DNA of 64,000 bases, taken from Gilliamella sp. Pra-s52. Its GTDB lineage: Bacteria; Pseudomonadota; Gammaproteobacteria; Enterobacterales; Orbaceae. The notes under the pieces are model-generated. The model was not told where the DNA came from and ran no database searches. It was given only the letters and a program-made list of their open reading frames with translations. Shown here piece after piece: positions 9,882-20,971 of this stretch. The number at the start of each line of letters is the position of its first letter. The first letter of the stretch is position 1. The position numbers and the translations under genes were made by a program. The stretch is from the NCBI RefSeq assembly GCF_009795805.1, contig NZ_WTEY01000002.1, positions 1-64,000 on the forward strand, written 5' to 3'.

Positions 9882-9897
9882 TGTGAAAAAGATCACA
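9882..9897. promoter_or_regulatory. Consensus CRP (cAMP receptor protein) site
   Basis: TGTGAAAAAGATCACA matches the TGTGA-N6-TCACA consensus at all ten fixed positions. It lies about 90 bp upstream of the GH4 start, in the GH4/gntR divergent region. Activation of the alpha-glucoside operon when glucose is scarce is expected from established CRP biology. Confidence 0.75.
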
Positions 9898-10041
9898 AAA
9901 ATTTTTTATGTGTATCAGAAAATAGTCATTTAAATGATATTTAACAATAATAGTTATATTCGTAGAATAATATTGCTCATTTGATGATATTTTGATTATT
10001 GGATGTTAATATAATACAACTTTCATATGTAGGATATGATT

Positions 10042-10758
10042 ATGAGTAAACCACTTTATCGACAAATAGCTGAAACTATTGAGAAAAAAATTCGTTCTGG
10101 CGAATTAGATGTTGAAGATGTATTACCTACAGAACAATCTTTACAAGAAATATATAATGTTAGTCGCGTCACCGTTCGTAAAGCACTTGAACTACTTGAA
10201 AAACAAGGGTTATTAGTGCGTATAAAAGGAAGTGGTACCTATGTTAAATGTAATTCAGCTAAGCACGATGCCTTTCAATTAAAAGGATTTGAAGAAAATA
10301 TTACCTCACAAGGAAGAGTTGCTAGTACAAAAGTAATACATTTTCAGTTAGAACAAGCACAACCCGTTATTGCAAAGCACCTAAAAATTGAAGTTGGAAC
10401 ATTGATATACTCAATAATACGTATTAGAACAATAGACGATGAGCCTGAAATTTTAGAGCAAAGTTATATGCCTCTTTCACTATTTCATGATCTCAGTATT
10501 AAAGTAATGCAAACATCAAAGTATCACTATATTGAAAAACAAAAAGGTTATCAAATATCTCTGAGTAGACAAGACTTAAAGCCTGTTTTAGCAACTAGCA
10601 TTGTCGCTAAACATTTAAATATCGAAACAAATTATCCTATATTATGCCTACGTTCAACTAGTGAATTAGTTAATGGTGAAATATTTGAATATAGTATTCA
10701 ATACTTAAGGGGATTCCAATATAGGTTTGAATATATTGCACGCAGAGGATTAGAATAA
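10042..10758 (+). CDS. GntR-family regulator with UTRA domain
   Basis: 238 residues. An N-terminal winged helix (PTEQSLQEIYNVSRVTVRKA, about residues 30-50) is followed by a UTRA effector domain ending YSIQYLRGFQYRFEY. This HutC-subfamily layout is common for sugar-phosphate-responsive repressors. The ATG at 10042 is preferred over 10036 because AGGA lies seven bases before it. A TATAAT box sits at 10010-10015. It is divergent from the GH4-PTS operon, so it most likely controls it and may sense a phosphorylated alpha-glucoside. Confidence 0.88.
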   Translation: MSKPLYRQIAETIEKKIRSGELDVEDVLPTEQSLQEIYNVSRVTVRKALELLEKQGLLVRIKGSGTYVKCNSAKHDAFQLKGFEENITSQGRVASTKVIHFQLEQAQPVIAKHLKIEVGTLIYSIIRIRTIDDEPEILEQSYMPLSLFHDLSIKVMQTSKYHYIEKQKGYQISLSRQDLKPVLATSIVAKHLNIETNYPILCLRSTSELVNGEIFEYSIQYLRGFQYRFEYIARRGLE

Positions 10759-10961
10759 ATATCAATTGTAAAAACTATCCATGTTGTTTACGTGTAATTT
10801 AGCAAACAGCTATAACAAATATATAAAAGTTAACACATTATTATAAATATAGCACCTATATCATGAAGAAAAATAATTGTTATAGTTGGCTAAACATTTT
10901 TGCTCAGTCGCCCAACCATTTATATGTATTAAAGTTTTTGTCCCACTAAGTTATTCTAAAT

Positions 10962-10993
10962 AAAAAGCCATTGATTTTACTCAATGGCTTTTT
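10962..10993. terminator. Bidirectional terminator gntR / ihfB
   Basis: AAAAAGCCATTGA (10962-10974) and TCAATGGCTTTTT (10981-10993) form a perfect 13-bp stem with a six-base loop, flanked by an A-run on one side and a T-run on the other. It lies between the convergent ends of gntR and ihfB. Confidence 0.85.
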
Positions 10994-11014
10994 GCTAAAT
11001 ATAGAATTTAAAGA

Positions 11015-11305
11015 CTATGCATTTACTGCCTTATTTACTCTTTCACGTAACTCTTTACCTGGTTTGAAATGAGGGATATATTTATGTTTAACTTCAACAT
11101 TACCACCAGTTCTTGGGTTTCTAGCTTTACGTGGAGCACGGTAGTTTAAACTAAAACTACCAAAGCCTCGAATTTCTACACGATCGTTACTTTCCATAGC
11201 TAAAGCGATCTGTTCGATGATATCTCTAACTGAATCATCAACCAGTTGAACAGGAAGATGTGTTCGCCAGTTAACAATTCGTTCTACTAAATCTGATCTA
11301 TTCAT
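11015..11305 (-). CDS. ihfB: Integration host factor, beta subunit
   Basis: 96 residues. IHF-beta pairs with IHF-alpha to bend DNA in the minor groove. [16 protein letters not shown] sequence (here [20 protein letters not shown]) and the arm RNPRTG followed by [13 protein letters not shown] are diagnostic. The ATG at 11305 has AGGAG five bases upstream; the in-frame GTG at 11311 abuts that sequence and is unlikely. It follows rpsA as in E. coli, with a hairpin terminator in the 92-bp gap. IHF would also be needed for spacer acquisition at I-F leaders, but no cas genes are seen here. Confidence 0.96.
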   Translation of the reverse strand: MNRSDLVERIVNWRTHLPVQLVDDSVRDIIEQIALAMESNDRVEIRGFGSFSLNYRAPRKARNPRTGGNVEVKHKYIPHFKPGKELRERVNKAVNA

Positions 11306-11363
11306 GATCACTCCTAATTTATTTATGCGGTATGTAATTTGTTCATTTTATACCACAAAAGAA

Positions 11364-11383
11364 AAAGAGGGCAAGCCCTCTTT
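11364..11383 (-). terminator. rpsA terminator
   Basis: Perfect 9-bp stem AAAGAGGGC (11364-11372) / GCCCTCTTT (11375-11383) with a two-base loop, followed on the minus strand by a T-rich run. It lies 20 bp after the rpsA stop and before ihfB. It may be partial, allowing some read-through into ihfB. Confidence 0.75.
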
Positions 11384-11403
11384 ACTCTTTACATAAATAT
11401 TCT

Positions 11404-13086
11404 TTACTCAGTTTTTGATGCGGCTTTGAATGCTTCAGCCATTGCATTAGTAAATGACGCATCTTCTTGAGTTGCAGTATTATTTACAGCAGCAAGAGCT
11501 TCTTTTTCGTCAGCTTCATCTTTTGCTCGTACTGATAATGAAATTGCGCGAGTTTTACGATCGATATTCACAATCTTAGCTTCAACTTCATCACCAACTT
11601 TTAATGCTGTTGTTGCATCTTCAATACGTTCACGAGCAATATCTTGAGCTTTTAAGTAGCCTTCAATACCTTCAGCGATTTCGATAGTTGCACCTTTAGC
11701 GTCAACAGCTGTTACAGTACCTTTAACGATAGTGCCTTTTTTGTAGTTAGACGCAAAGCTACTAAATGGATCATCTTCTAGTTGTTTAACACCTAAAGAG
11801 ATACGTTCACGTTCTGCATCAACTTGTAACACAACTGCTTCAATATCGTCACCTTTCTTATAAGCTTTAACCGCTTCTTCACCAGGCATATTCCAAGAAA
11901 TATCTGAAAGATGAACTAAACCATCAATACCGCCATCTAAACCAATAAAGATACCGAAATCTGTGATTGATTTGATCTTACCGCTAACTTTATCACCTTT
12001 ATTGTGTGATTCAGCAAATTGTAACCATGGGTTTGGTTTACATTGTTTAAGACCAAGAGAAATACGACGACGTTCTTCATCAATTTCAAGAACAATAACT
12101 TCAACTTCGTCACCTAAGCCAACTACTTTAGATGGGTGAATGTTTTTATTTGTCCAATCCATTTCAGAAACGTGAACTAAACCTTCAACACCAGTTTCGA
12201 TTTCAACAAAACAACCGTAGTCAGTTAAGTTAGTTACTTTACCAGTTACTTTAGTACCTTCAGGGTAACGTTTCGCAATTGAAACCCATGGATCTTCGCC
12301 TAATTGTTTTAAGCCAAGAGATACACGTGAACGGTCTTTATCAAACTTAAGTACTTTAACAAGTAATTCTTGACCCACTTCAACCACTTCGCTTGGATGT
12401 TTAACACGTTTCCAAGCCATATCTGTGATGTGAAGTAAACCATCAACCCCACCAAGATCAACGAACGCACCGTAATCAGTAAGATTTTTAATAATACCTT
12501 TAACTTCTGAACCTTCTTGTAGATTTTCAAGAAGTTGTTCTCTTTCTGCACTATTTTCAGATTCAATAACCGCACGACGTGATACAACAACGTTGTTACG
12601 TTTTTGGTCTAATTTAATTACTTTTAATTCGATTTCTCTGTTTTCGATATGAGAAGTATCGCGTAATGGACGAACATCAACAAGCGAACCAGGAAGGAAC
12701 GCACGAACGCCATTAAGATCAACCGTAAAGCCACCTTTAACTTTACCATTGATAACACCTAAAACTGTTGCAGCATCTTCAACTGCTTTTTCTAGTATTA
12801 TCCATGCTTCATGACGTTTAGCTTTTTCGCGAGATAAAATTGTTTCGCCAAAGCCATCTTCAATTGAGTCAAGCACAACATCAACAATATCGCCAACTTG
12901 AACTTCTAGTTCACCTTGGGCATTTTTAAACTGCTCTACTGGAATTGCGGATTCAGATTTTAAACCAGCATCAACTAAAACAACATCTTTGTCGATTGCA
13001 ACGACAGTACCACGGATCATATTACCAGAACGAGTGTCTAGTTGATTTAAAGACTCTTCAAAGAGTTGAGCAAAAGATTCAGTCAT
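11404..13086 (-). CDS. rpsA: 30S ribosomal protein S1
   Basis: 560 residues (E. coli 557) made of six S1 OB-fold repeats. The first two bind the ribosome. Repeats 3-6 show the recurring pattern G-x-V-x-x-(L/I)-TDYG-x-FV-(D/E) followed by GL-(V/L)-H-(V/I)-(S/T). S1 draws structured or weak-SD mRNAs to the 30S subunit. No Shine-Dalgarno sequence is visible before the ATG at 13086, as is known for rpsA in gammaproteobacteria, where S1 controls its own translation through the leader. It lies in the conserved order aroA-cmk-rpsA-ihfB. Confidence 0.98.
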   Translation of the reverse strand: MTESFAQLFEESLNQLDTRSGNMIRGTVVAIDKDVVLVDAGLKSESAIPVEQFKNAQGELEVQVGDIVDVVLDSIEDGFGETILSREKAKRHEAWIILEKAVEDAATVLGVINGKVKGGFTVDLNGVRAFLPGSLVDVRPLRDTSHIENREIELKVIKLDQKRNNVVVSRRAVIESENSAEREQLLENLQEGSEVKGIIKNLTDYGAFVDLGGVDGLLHITDMAWKRVKHPSEVVEVGQELLVKVLKFDKDRSRVSLGLKQLGEDPWVSIAKRYPEGTKVTGKVTNLTDYGCFVEIETGVEGLVHVSEMDWTNKNIHPSKVVGLGDEVEVIVLEIDEERRRISLGLKQCKPNPWLQFAESHNKGDKVSGKIKSITDFGIFIGLDGGIDGLVHLSDISWNMPGEEAVKAYKKGDDIEAVVLQVDAERERISLGVKQLEDDPFSSFASNYKKGTIVKGTVTAVDAKGATIEIAEGIEGYLKAQDIARERIEDATTALKVGDEVEAKIVNIDRKTRAISLSVRAKDEADEKEALAAVNNTATQEDASFTNAMAEAFKAASKTE

Positions 13087-13200
13087 ATTTATATACTTAA
13101 AATTAATTTAACGTCCACATTACATCATGTCTTGTGGGGGTTATTTACGATACTCCACTCATCCTTGTGATGGAGCTTGGTTTACTCACGCTGTAAACTG
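13087..13200 (-). promoter_or_regulatory. rpsA 5' leader, S1 autoregulatory element
   Basis: The 116-bp cmk-rpsA gap, read leftward, can form three hairpins. The first is GTTTAC/GTAAAC (13193-13198 with 13180-13185). The second is CTCCATCA/TGA-G-TGGAG around 13053+100 (13153-13175), with loop CAAGGA exposing a GGA. The third is CCACA/TGTGG (13133-13137 with 13115-13119). Serial hairpins with GGA in a loop and no SD are the known architecture of gammaproteobacterial rpsA leaders, which S1 recognises to repress itself. Confidence 0.65.
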
Positions 13201-13202
13201 AC

Positions 13203-13883
13203 TTACAACGCAATTTTTTTGTTTATATACGCAATAGATTGTTCAAAGACATCTTGAATAGAAAGCGATGTAGTATCAATTATTAACGCATCAACAGCAG
13301 GTTTAAGTGGCGCAACAGCCCGATTACGATCACGCTTATCACGCTCTGTTATCTCCTGCAAAATTTCGGCGAATTTAACATGATTTTGCTTATGTTGCAA
13401 CTGTTTCATTCGTCTTTCGGCACGAGATTGTACACTTGCATCAAGAAAAATTTTAACAGGCGCATCGCTAAACACCACACTGCCCATATCTCGACCATCT
13501 GCAATAAGTCCCGGTGCTTGCCTAAAATCACGTTGACGCTGTAGTAATGCAACTCTAACTTTATTGAGTGCTGCTACTTTTGAAGCAGCGCCACCAGTTT
13601 CTTCGGTGCGGATACGTTTAGTTACATCAATACCGCTTAATAAAACTTTAACTTCAATATCATCACAGTTAAAAGTCAAAGGTAAATTTAATGCTAAATT
13701 CGCTAACTGGTTTTCATCATCCAATGAAATATTTTTTTCAAGAGCGGATAATGCCAGTACGCGATAAATAGCACCTGAATCTAAAAGATGCCATTTAAAA
13801 TGATTGGCTAATGCCTGACATAACGTACCCTTACCAACACCACTTGGCCCATCAACAGCAACAACGGGGACTATTTTATTCAT
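13203..13883 (-). CDS. cmk: Cytidylate kinase
   Basis: 226 residues. Phosphorylates CMP and dCMP with ATP in pyrimidine salvage and nucleotide recycling. The P-loop [15 protein letters not shown] (about residues 5-19), the [13 protein letters not shown] motif and [11 protein letters not shown] are diagnostic. The ATG at 13883 aligns with the E. coli N-terminus and follows the aroA stop by one base; an in-frame GTG at 13895 would overlap aroA and is less likely. Translationally coupled to aroA. Confidence 0.96.
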   Translation of the reverse strand: MNKIVPVVAVDGPSGVGKGTLCQALANHFKWHLLDSGAIYRVLALSALEKNISLDDENQLANLALNLPLTFNCDDIEVKVLLSGIDVTKRIRTEETGGAASKVAALNKVRVALLQRQRDFRQAPGLIADGRDMGSVVFSDAPVKIFLDASVQSRAERRMKQLQHKQNHVKFAEILQEITERDKRDRNRAVAPLKPAVDALIIDTTSLSIQDVFEQSIAYINKKIAL

Positions 13884-13884
13884 T

Positions 13885-15165
13885 TTATTGTTCACTTAAT
13901 TGTTTAAATTGTTCAAAATAATCAGGGAAAGTTTTCATTGTGCATTTAGGATCTAATATTGTCACAGGCGTATCTGAAAGCGCTACTAATGAAAAACACA
14001 TAGCAATACGATGATCATTATAAGTTTCAATTTCAGCATGAATTAATTTATTGGGTGGCACAATGGTAATATAATCGTGACCTTCATCAACTGTTGCACC
14101 AACTTTTCTTAATTCAGTTGCCATCGCATATAAGCGATCAGTTTCTTTTACTCGCCAATTATAAATATTACGAATCGTAGTAGGACCTTTAGCAAACAAC
14201 GCTGTCGTAGCAATAGTCATTGCAGCATCGGGGATATGGTTCATATCCATATCAATACCATGCAATTCACCACGTGAACATTCAATATAATCATCTGCCC
14301 AAGTAATTTTAGCGCCCATTTTTTCAAGCACATGAGCAAACTGCGTATCGCCTTGCAAACTTTTTTTACCAATTCCCGTAACACGGACTGTACCACCTTT
14401 AATAGCAGCAGCAGCTAAAAAATAAGACGCAGATGACGCATCACCCTCAACCAAATAATCACCAGGAGATTGATAATATTGATTTGCCTTGATAACAAAT
14501 GATTGATAATTATTATTAACTATAGTCACACCAAACATTGCCATCATTTTGATTGTAATATCGATATAAGGCTTAGAAACAAGATCACCAATAATAGTAA
14601 TTTCAGTGTCTTGTTTTGCTAACGGTGCAGCCATTAATAGTGCGGTTAAAAATTGGCTTGATACCGAACCATCAACTTGGATTTTACCACCTGCAAAGCC
14701 ACCATAAAGATGTAACGGTGGGTAGCCTTCATTTTCAAGATAATCAATTTTAGCTCCACCTTGACGCAACGCATCGACTAAATGACCAATTGGGCGCTCT
14801 TTCATGCGTGGCTCGCCAGTTAGCACAATATTATTATGACCAAGACATAAAGCTGCCGTCAGTGGACGCATTGCTGTACCGGCATTACCTAAAAATAGCT
14901 CTAATGCATGGTCAGATTGCAACATCCCCCCTACACCCTGAATATCACAAATAGTGCGATCATGTGATAGCTGGTACTTCACACCTAATGCAGCTAGAGC
15001 ATCAAGCATATAACGCACATCATCGCTATCCAGTAAATTAGTTAAACGTGTATTGCCTTTACTTAGAGCTGATAACAATAAAGCACGATTAGACACGCTT
15101 TTAGAACCTGGCAAATTAATAGTGCCACTAAATGATTTTATTGGTTGTAACGTCAAGGATAACAT
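13885..15165 (-). CDS. aroA: 5-enolpyruvylshikimate-3-phosphate synthase
   Basis: 426 residues, typical length. Joins shikimate-3-phosphate to phosphoenolpyruvate, the sixth step of chorismate synthesis. [14 protein letters not shown] (about 19-32), [13 protein letters not shown] (about 88-100) and [18 protein letters not shown] are signature stretches. GNAGTAMRP with Gly and Pro in the standard positions marks a class I enzyme. It heads the aroA-cmk-rpsA-ihfB run; serC, which often precedes it, is not here and an XRE regulator gene lies upstream. Confidence 0.97.
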   Translation of the reverse strand: MLSLTLQPIKSFSGTINLPGSKSVSNRALLLSALSKGNTRLTNLLDSDDVRYMLDALAALGVKYQLSHDRTICDIQGVGGMLQSDHALELFLGNAGTAMRPLTAALCLGHNNIVLTGEPRMKERPIGHLVDALRQGGAKIDYLENEGYPPLHLYGGFAGGKIQVDGSVSSQFLTALLMAAPLAKQDTEITIIGDLVSKPYIDITIKMMAMFGVTIVNNNYQSFVIKANQYYQSPGDYLVEGDASSASYFLAAAAIKGGTVRVTGIGKKSLQGDTQFAHVLEKMGAKITWADDYIECSRGELHGIDMDMNHIPDAAMTIATTALFAKGPTTIRNIYNWRVKETDRLYAMATELRKVGATVDEGHDYITIVPPNKLIHAEIETYNDHRIAMCFSLVALSDTPVTILDPKCTMKTFPDYFEQFKQLSEQ

Positions 15166-15194
15166 AATGTCTCTCGTTAAGATTTCATAAATAT

Positions 15195-16067
15195 TTAAAA
15201 TTTATCTAATGTTGCTTTTAGCAAATCAATAGCGTGATGATCTTTAGCGCTATTTTGCCATAACTTATCAAAAAGATGACGATAACGTTTAATAGCATCT
15301 TGCGATGAGGTAATAGAAGCAATACCTGTTGTCACATTCGGCAATTCACCTAAACGAAATGGACTCATCGCCAACGAAATAGGGTCATCGTTTTGGTAAA
15401 AAATTTGAAATGTAATCGATGGAATAGCTTCTTGTGTAATTGCAATAGTTGAAGCAAAAGTCTGTTGTTCTATTAGCTCAATTAAATGATAAATTTCGTT
15501 ACGAGCAAGTAGCATTCTTTCGGACTTCTTACCGGGTGAAATAGTCAAATTACCCACTAAGCCAATATGCAAAAACCGTTCAATATTACGCAAGCTAATC
15601 AAATTAATTACTTTAGGAATAGATTGATAAAACTGCTTTTTACGTTCTTTTAAAATCGACAAAATCACTGAGTATTTCTGAGATTCAATTGACTGGTTTG
15701 ACTCATTTAACATCATAGATAAATGAGTTAAGTAATCAGGGGAAGTTAATAAAAATGAAAAGGGATCGAAGTGAGAATAGATATGGGTTGATTGTTCTTC
15801 TAACTGGCGCATACGTTCAAAAAAACCTTCACCACTCGAATAATATTCAGTATCAATACCGAGCAAACTCGCAAAAGAAGTGCCAAGTAAAGATGCCAGT
15901 CGTTCTAAAGTTTCGATTTTAACAATTTCACCTTTTTCTAACCGATATACTGCAGCTCTTGAGATTTTAAGACTTTCTGCAACATCCTCAGCTTTCAACG
16001 AAGCGGCAATTCGATATGCACGTAAACGCTGGCCTATAGCACAATAATCAATCGATCCTGTAATCAT
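15195..16067 (-). CDS. XRE-family helix-turn-helix regulator
   Basis: 290 residues. An N-terminal lambda-repressor-like HTH (about 9-66: [20 protein letters not shown], then [14 protein letters not shown] and LERLASLLG) is followed by about 220 residues with no domain I recognise. That region is mostly helical, Leu- and Gln-rich, and may sense a ligand or mediate oligomerisation. It is encoded on the same strand as aroA, 30 bp upstream, so it may share a transcript with aroA. Target unknown; autoregulation is common for this class. Confidence 0.8.
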   Translation of the reverse strand: MITGSIDYCAIGQRLRAYRIAASLKAEDVAESLKISRAAVYRLEKGEIVKIETLERLASLLGTSFASLLGIDTEYYSSGEGFFERMRQLEEQSTHIYSHFDPFSFLLTSPDYLTHLSMMLNESNQSIESQKYSVILSILKERKKQFYQSIPKVINLISLRNIERFLHIGLVGNLTISPGKKSERMLLARNEIYHLIELIEQQTFASTIAITQEAIPSITFQIFYQNDDPISLAMSPFRLGELPNVTTGIASITSSQDAIKRYRHLFDKLWQNSAKDHHAIDLLKATLDKF

Positions 16068-16181
16068 AATACACTCAAATTATTAAGATTTTGGCAGTGT
16101 ATCACAAGGTGATAGCAATGCCAATTTTTGGCAAAATGTTTCAGGTATAGCCTATATTTTCATCAACAACTTAAATAACAC

Positions 16182-19073
16182 CTATTTTAATAACTCATTT
16201 TGCAATGCCGATACATTTTCAAATTCAGTAAACTCAGAAATTGCCTCTGGTTGTTTAGCATTATCTTCACGCTTACCAAGAACTTGCGATGCAAATACAA
16301 AACCTTTTTTATCCATAACTGAACGGTTATAAAAATCAACTAAATCTTGTTGAGTGATTTTTTTCAATTGTTCAATTTTTTTGTGCTGTGAATCAAACGC
16401 AAAACGCGAATTACGGTAATCTGCCATATAGCGACCAAACTCTTCATCCAATGTTTGCGGAGGCATTTTCAATTCATCAAGCACAGCATTTTTGTATTGA
16501 TCTATATCTTTTTTAGACAAAGCTTTCAGCTTACTTAACATAACTGGATAAAATTCTTGATAACGCTTAAATAAATAAGCAGGATCGTATTGATTACTTT
16601 GAATGATAAAACTCATTCCTACTGAATCCCCCACAGAAACAGGACTAGCAAATACCGCATAGCCAAGTTGCTCATTGGTGCGTAACTGATCATAAAACCA
16701 AGGCGAAATAATTTTGGATAGTGTATAACTTAGCATACGACTGCTAATTCGATCATACCCCGTTGGAATATAGCTCATCATCAAAGCATTATCAGTGCTT
16801 TTTGCATGTTGCGTAATTTTAGCATCTAACGATTTTTTAATCTTAATATTATCAGCAGGTATAAACTCAACATCATGCACAAATGTTGTTTGAATAGAAT
16901 GATAAAGATCTAAAGAATCCTCATTAGATAAATTACCTAAACTAAGCATATAAGGTACTGAGTGAGTTAATAAATTATCACGGTAAGTTAACACATCATT
17001 AATAGTCATGTTTGCCGTAATTTGTCGTTTTTCATCTCGTTCAAAATAGTGTGGTAATACCGACAATGCATTAACAGGATTAACCGCCAATCTATAACTT
17101 TTAGCATGCTCAGCTTTATCCAATTCTTGTAAATACCAAGATTTAGCTAATGCTAAACTTTGCTCATCAATGGTAGCATTACGATAGTTATCAAGTATAG
17201 CCGTAACCATTTTTGGTAAATGCTGACTAAAGCCGCTAGCTGAAATCATTAAACCATTATCATTATCAGTTGATAACGAAATACCCGCAACGCCTGCCTG
17301 AAATCGTAATTGTTCTAAATTACGACTAACAATATAATCAAGTAGATTAAAAGCAACCACCGCTTTTGCGTCACTAACAGCTTCGTTATTGCGTAACGAA
17401 ACCACAATAGCGGCTTTAGGTTCATTATGGAAATATTGGCTAGCAAAATGGAAATGATTACCTCGTTTGCTAAATTTAGTTGATTGTGTTTGATTACCGT
17501 TTTGTTTCAAAATCGTGAAATTATCAGGTATATAAGGATTAAGTTCTGGCAAACTAAATGTAAAATTTTTGCCTAGCGCTAACCAACTTGCCTTTTGCTC
17601 GCTAGAGATATTATCAATTTTATAAGGCGCATCAACAAAATAAGCCATCTTATTAGTCGTTTGATTTGGCGAAATCACCCAAATTCTAGCATTATTGGCA
17701 GTCAAACTTTTTAAACGTGAAGCGATCGCAGTTTTATCAAAATTAGTGGCAATAAAATCAGAATTTAGTATATTTTGAACTGGATATAACAGCATCTGAT
17801 CAGATAGCCATTCCACATAAGACATATCACGCTCAACATCTTGATACTTAAATTCTAACGCTAAAACTTTTTTTAGCTCTTCATAATAAGCATCAGAAAT
17901 TCCTTGCTTTTGAATTAACTGTAAATAATTAAAAATAGCGCCAATGACTTTATCTTTTTGAGCAAGTCCATCGTCGGTTAAACTTACATTAATACTAAAT
18001 ATACCACTATTACCATAACGGATAGGATTGATAGACGAACTAATTCCTTCAATCAAACCTTGCTTTTGTAACTGATCAGATAGCGTATTATGGCTACTGT
18101 TACTGATTAAATAAGTGATATACTCATCGGTTTTATCGGCAAATTTAGCCAGATTATTTTCAATCGGAAACTGTAAAAACAATAGTTTTTTGGGTTGTGC
18201 TGGTACCATAGAAATCTGTTTATTTAGCACATTTGGCGTTATAGCAGGCTTATCAACTATTGGGGCATTAATATTTTTATTAGGGATTTTACCAAAACTA
18301 TTTTCGGCTAGTTTTGCCAATTTATTGATCGATTGATTGCTATACATCACGCCAACCATAATATTGGCTGAATAGTAATCTTTATGAAAATTCACTAAAG
18401 CATCTTGCAATTTACTATTTTCTTTATCACTTAATGTTTCTAAATTACCGCCTGAAAATTGAGATGCAGGGTGACTTTGATTAATTGTTTCCGAATCAAC
18501 TTGCCCAATACGAAATCCATCATTCGATCTAGCCATTGTCATTTCAGCATTAACAGCATTACGTTCTTTATCGGCAAATTTAGGATCCAAATTTGGCTCG
18601 CTAATAGCATCGGCTAAATGATCAAGCGCTTTATCAAAAGCGCTATTTTCGACCTCAAAATAAAACGCAGTTCGATGCGAGGCAGTACTTGCGTTATAAC
18701 TACCAGCATGACGACTTAAAAACTGAGAAAAGCTAGCAGGTTCGGGATAATTCTTTGACCCCATTAACACCATATGTTCAGTATAATGAGCCAACCCTTG
18801 CTGATCTTTTGGGTCTTGCAACGAACCAACAGGTAATGCTAATGATGCCAGTGATTTTACGGCTTTAGGATCAGATACAAGTAACACTCGCATTTTATTT
18901 GCTAGCTCAATAACTTCATATTGACGCTTATCACGTTCGCTTTGTTGCACCTTTTCTATCAAAACTGGCTTTGTGAGCTTATTTTCGATGGCAAAAGACG
19001 AAGAAGTGATAAGCAGTAACCCAATAATTCCACTAAAAATAAAATTAACTAATTTTTTGTTTTTATAAACCAT
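16182..19073 (-). CDS. ptrA: Protease III (pitrilysin), periplasmic M16 zinc metallopeptidase
   Basis: 963 residues, as in E. coli (962). An N-terminal signal peptide (about 1-28, hydrophobic core FIFSGIIGLLLITSSSFA) directs export. The inverted zinc motif HYTEH (residues 96-100) with the later Glu in ERNAVNAEM marks the active M16 domain; three further M16-like domains follow. It degrades small peptides such as insulin fragments in the periplasm. In E. coli ptrA lies among recBCD genes, which are absent here, so this is a different location. Confidence 0.94.
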   Translation of the reverse strand: MVYKNKKLVNFIFSGIIGLLLITSSSFAIENKLTKPVLIEKVQQSERDKRQYEVIELANKMRVLLVSDPKAVKSLASLALPVGSLQDPKDQQGLAHYTEHMVLMGSKNYPEPASFSQFLSRHAGSYNASTASHRTAFYFEVENSAFDKALDHLADAISEPNLDPKFADKERNAVNAEMTMARSNDGFRIGQVDSETINQSHPASQFSGGNLETLSDKENSKLQDALVNFHKDYYSANIMVGVMYSNQSINKLAKLAENSFGKIPNKNINAPIVDKPAITPNVLNKQISMVPAQPKKLLFLQFPIENNLAKFADKTDEYITYLISNSSHNTLSDQLQKQGLIEGISSSINPIRYGNSGIFSINVSLTDDGLAQKDKVIGAIFNYLQLIQKQGISDAYYEELKKVLALEFKYQDVERDMSYVEWLSDQMLLYPVQNILNSDFIATNFDKTAIASRLKSLTANNARIWVISPNQTTNKMAYFVDAPYKIDNISSEQKASWLALGKNFTFSLPELNPYIPDNFTILKQNGNQTQSTKFSKRGNHFHFASQYFHNEPKAAIVVSLRNNEAVSDAKAVVAFNLLDYIVSRNLEQLRFQAGVAGISLSTDNDNGLMISASGFSQHLPKMVTAILDNYRNATIDEQSLALAKSWYLQELDKAEHAKSYRLAVNPVNALSVLPHYFERDEKRQITANMTINDVLTYRDNLLTHSVPYMLSLGNLSNEDSLDLYHSIQTTFVHDVEFIPADNIKIKKSLDAKITQHAKSTDNALMMSYIPTGYDRISSRMLSYTLSKIISPWFYDQLRTNEQLGYAVFASPVSVGDSVGMSFIIQSNQYDPAYLFKRYQEFYPVMLSKLKALSKKDIDQYKNAVLDELKMPPQTLDEEFGRYMADYRNSRFAFDSQHKKIEQLKKITQQDLVDFYNRSVMDKKGFVFASQVLGKREDNAKQPEAISEFTEFENVSALQNELLK

Positions 19074-19170
19074 AATATCAGCTAGCTCACCTCAGTTTTA
19101 AAAAAATACAAAAATGATTTTACCAAAACACGAATGTATCTTAATAAATTCATCATTAGAAAATGAACAT

Positions 19171-20763
19171 TTAATGTTCACGAGTTTTCCTAAATTCAAC
19201 ATCGGGATATCGCTCTTCGGTCAAATTCAAATTAACCATACTTGGCGCAATATAAGAAAGGTTATCCCCCCCATCCAATGCCAAATTCTGTTCACATTTA
19301 CGTTTAAACTCTTCCAGTTTTTTCACATCTGAGCACTCAACCCAACGCGCTGTTGTCACATTAACCGGCTCATAGATGGCTTCAACGTTATACTCAGATT
19401 TTAATCTAGCAACCACAACATCAAATTGTAAAACCCCAACAGCTCCCACAATTAAGTCATTATTTGCTAATGGACGGAACACTTGTACAGCCCCCTCTTC
19501 TGAAAGCTGAACAAGTCCTTTCAAAAGTTGCTTTTGTTTAAGCGGATCTTTCAGACGAATGCGACGGAACAATTCTGGAGCAAAGTTAGGAATACCCGTA
19601 AACTTAAGATCTTCACCTTGAGTAAAGGTATCACCAATTTGAATTGTTCCATGGTTATGTAAACCAATAATATCACCAGCATAAGCCTCTTCAACATGTT
19701 CACGATCACCGGCCATAAACGTCAAAGCATCAGAGATATTAATATCTTTAGCAACACGCACATGGCGTAACTTCATACCTTTTTGATATTTCCCCGACAC
19801 AATACGCATAAATGCCACACGATCACGATGTTTTGGATCCATATTGGCTTGAATTTTAAACACAAAGCCACTGAATTTTTCTTCTGATGATTCAACTTCA
19901 CGCTTATCGCTTTGACGAGGCTGTGGTGTTGGAGCCCAAGCAGTTAAACCATCAAGCATATGATCAACACCAAAATTACCCAATGCCGTACCAAAAAAGA
20001 CGGGGGTTAAATCGCCCGATAAAAAGGCATCTAAATCAAACTCATTAGATGCCCCTTGTACTAATTCAAGTTCTTCACGTAGTTGCTGTGCTAGATCATC
20101 GCCGACCGCTAAATCTAAATCGGGATTTGTTAACCCCTTAATAATACGAACTTCCTGAATAGTATGACCTTGACCTGATTGATAAAGATAAGTTTCGTCT
20201 TTAGCTAAATGATAAACACCTTTAAATAATTTGCCACAACCAATTGGCCAAGTAATTGGTGCGCACATTATATTGAGTTCATTTTCGACTTCATCAAGCA
20301 ATTCCATTGGATCACGAATATCACGGTCTAACTTATTCATAAACGTCAAAATTGGCGTATTACGTAATCGTGTCACTTCCATTAATTTACGTGTACGATC
20401 TTCAACCCCTTTAGCCGCATCGATCACCATCAAACAACTATCAACTGCTGTTAACGTACGATAAGTATCTTCAGAAAAGTCCTCATGCCCTGGTGTATCT
20501 AATAAATTAACTAAGCAGTCATTATAAGGAAACTGCATCACTGAGGTAGTAATTGAAATACCACGTTGCTTTTCCATCTCCATCCAATCAGATTTAGCAT
20601 GCTGAGCATTAGCACCACGCCCTTTAACTGTACCTGCGGTTTGGATTGCATGACCAAATAACAATACCTTTTCGGTAATAGTTGTTTTACCCGCATCGGG
20701 GTGAGAAATAATTGCAAAAGTGCGACGTGCATTAACCTCGTCTAAATAAGCTTGTTCTGTCAT
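19171..20763 (-). CDS. prfC: Peptide chain release factor 3
   Basis: 530 residues (E. coli 529). A translational GTPase that frees RF1/RF2 from the ribosome after peptide release. G1 is [18 protein letters not shown] (about 20-37), G3 is [16 protein letters not shown] (about 88-103) and G4 is NKLDRD (about 142-147). The ORF ends in a small GAACAT/ATGTTC palindrome that could serve as a weak terminator. It stands as a single gene, divergent from ilvY. Confidence 0.97.
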   Translation of the reverse strand: MTEQAYLDEVNARRTFAIISHPDAGKTTITEKVLLFGHAIQTAGTVKGRGANAQHAKSDWMEMEKQRGISITTSVMQFPYNDCLVNLLDTPGHEDFSEDTYRTLTAVDSCLMVIDAAKGVEDRTRKLMEVTRLRNTPILTFMNKLDRDIRDPMELLDEVENELNIMCAPITWPIGCGKLFKGVYHLAKDETYLYQSGQGHTIQEVRIIKGLTNPDLDLAVGDDLAQQLREELELVQGASNEFDLDAFLSGDLTPVFFGTALGNFGVDHMLDGLTAWAPTPQPRQSDKREVESSEEKFSGFVFKIQANMDPKHRDRVAFMRIVSGKYQKGMKLRHVRVAKDINISDALTFMAGDREHVEEAYAGDIIGLHNHGTIQIGDTFTQGEDLKFTGIPNFAPELFRRIRLKDPLKQKQLLKGLVQLSEEGAVQVFRPLANNDLIVGAVGVLQFDVVVARLKSEYNVEAIYEPVNVTTARWVECSDVKKLEEFKRKCEQNLALDGGDNLSYIAPSMVNLNLTEERYPDVEFRKTREH

Positions 20764-20971
20764 AAAACTATTTTAACCCACACAAAAATAATCACCCATT
20801 TTAGCAGGTATCTGCCTGTTTTGCCATTAACGTTATACGCAACGTAATTTGCCTTATTTATTTATCTATGCATAATATCTGCCTAATCAGTAATACAAAA
20901 TTTACTGCTTACTAGCTTCTTATAAAAAGTTTCTGGAAAGCATGCATTTAAGTATAAAACCGGAATTTATT

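Noticed and set aside
19171..19190. GAACAT/ATGTTC palindrome at the prfC stop
   Set aside because: Only six pairs with weak T content downstream; mentioned with prfC rather than listed as a terminator.
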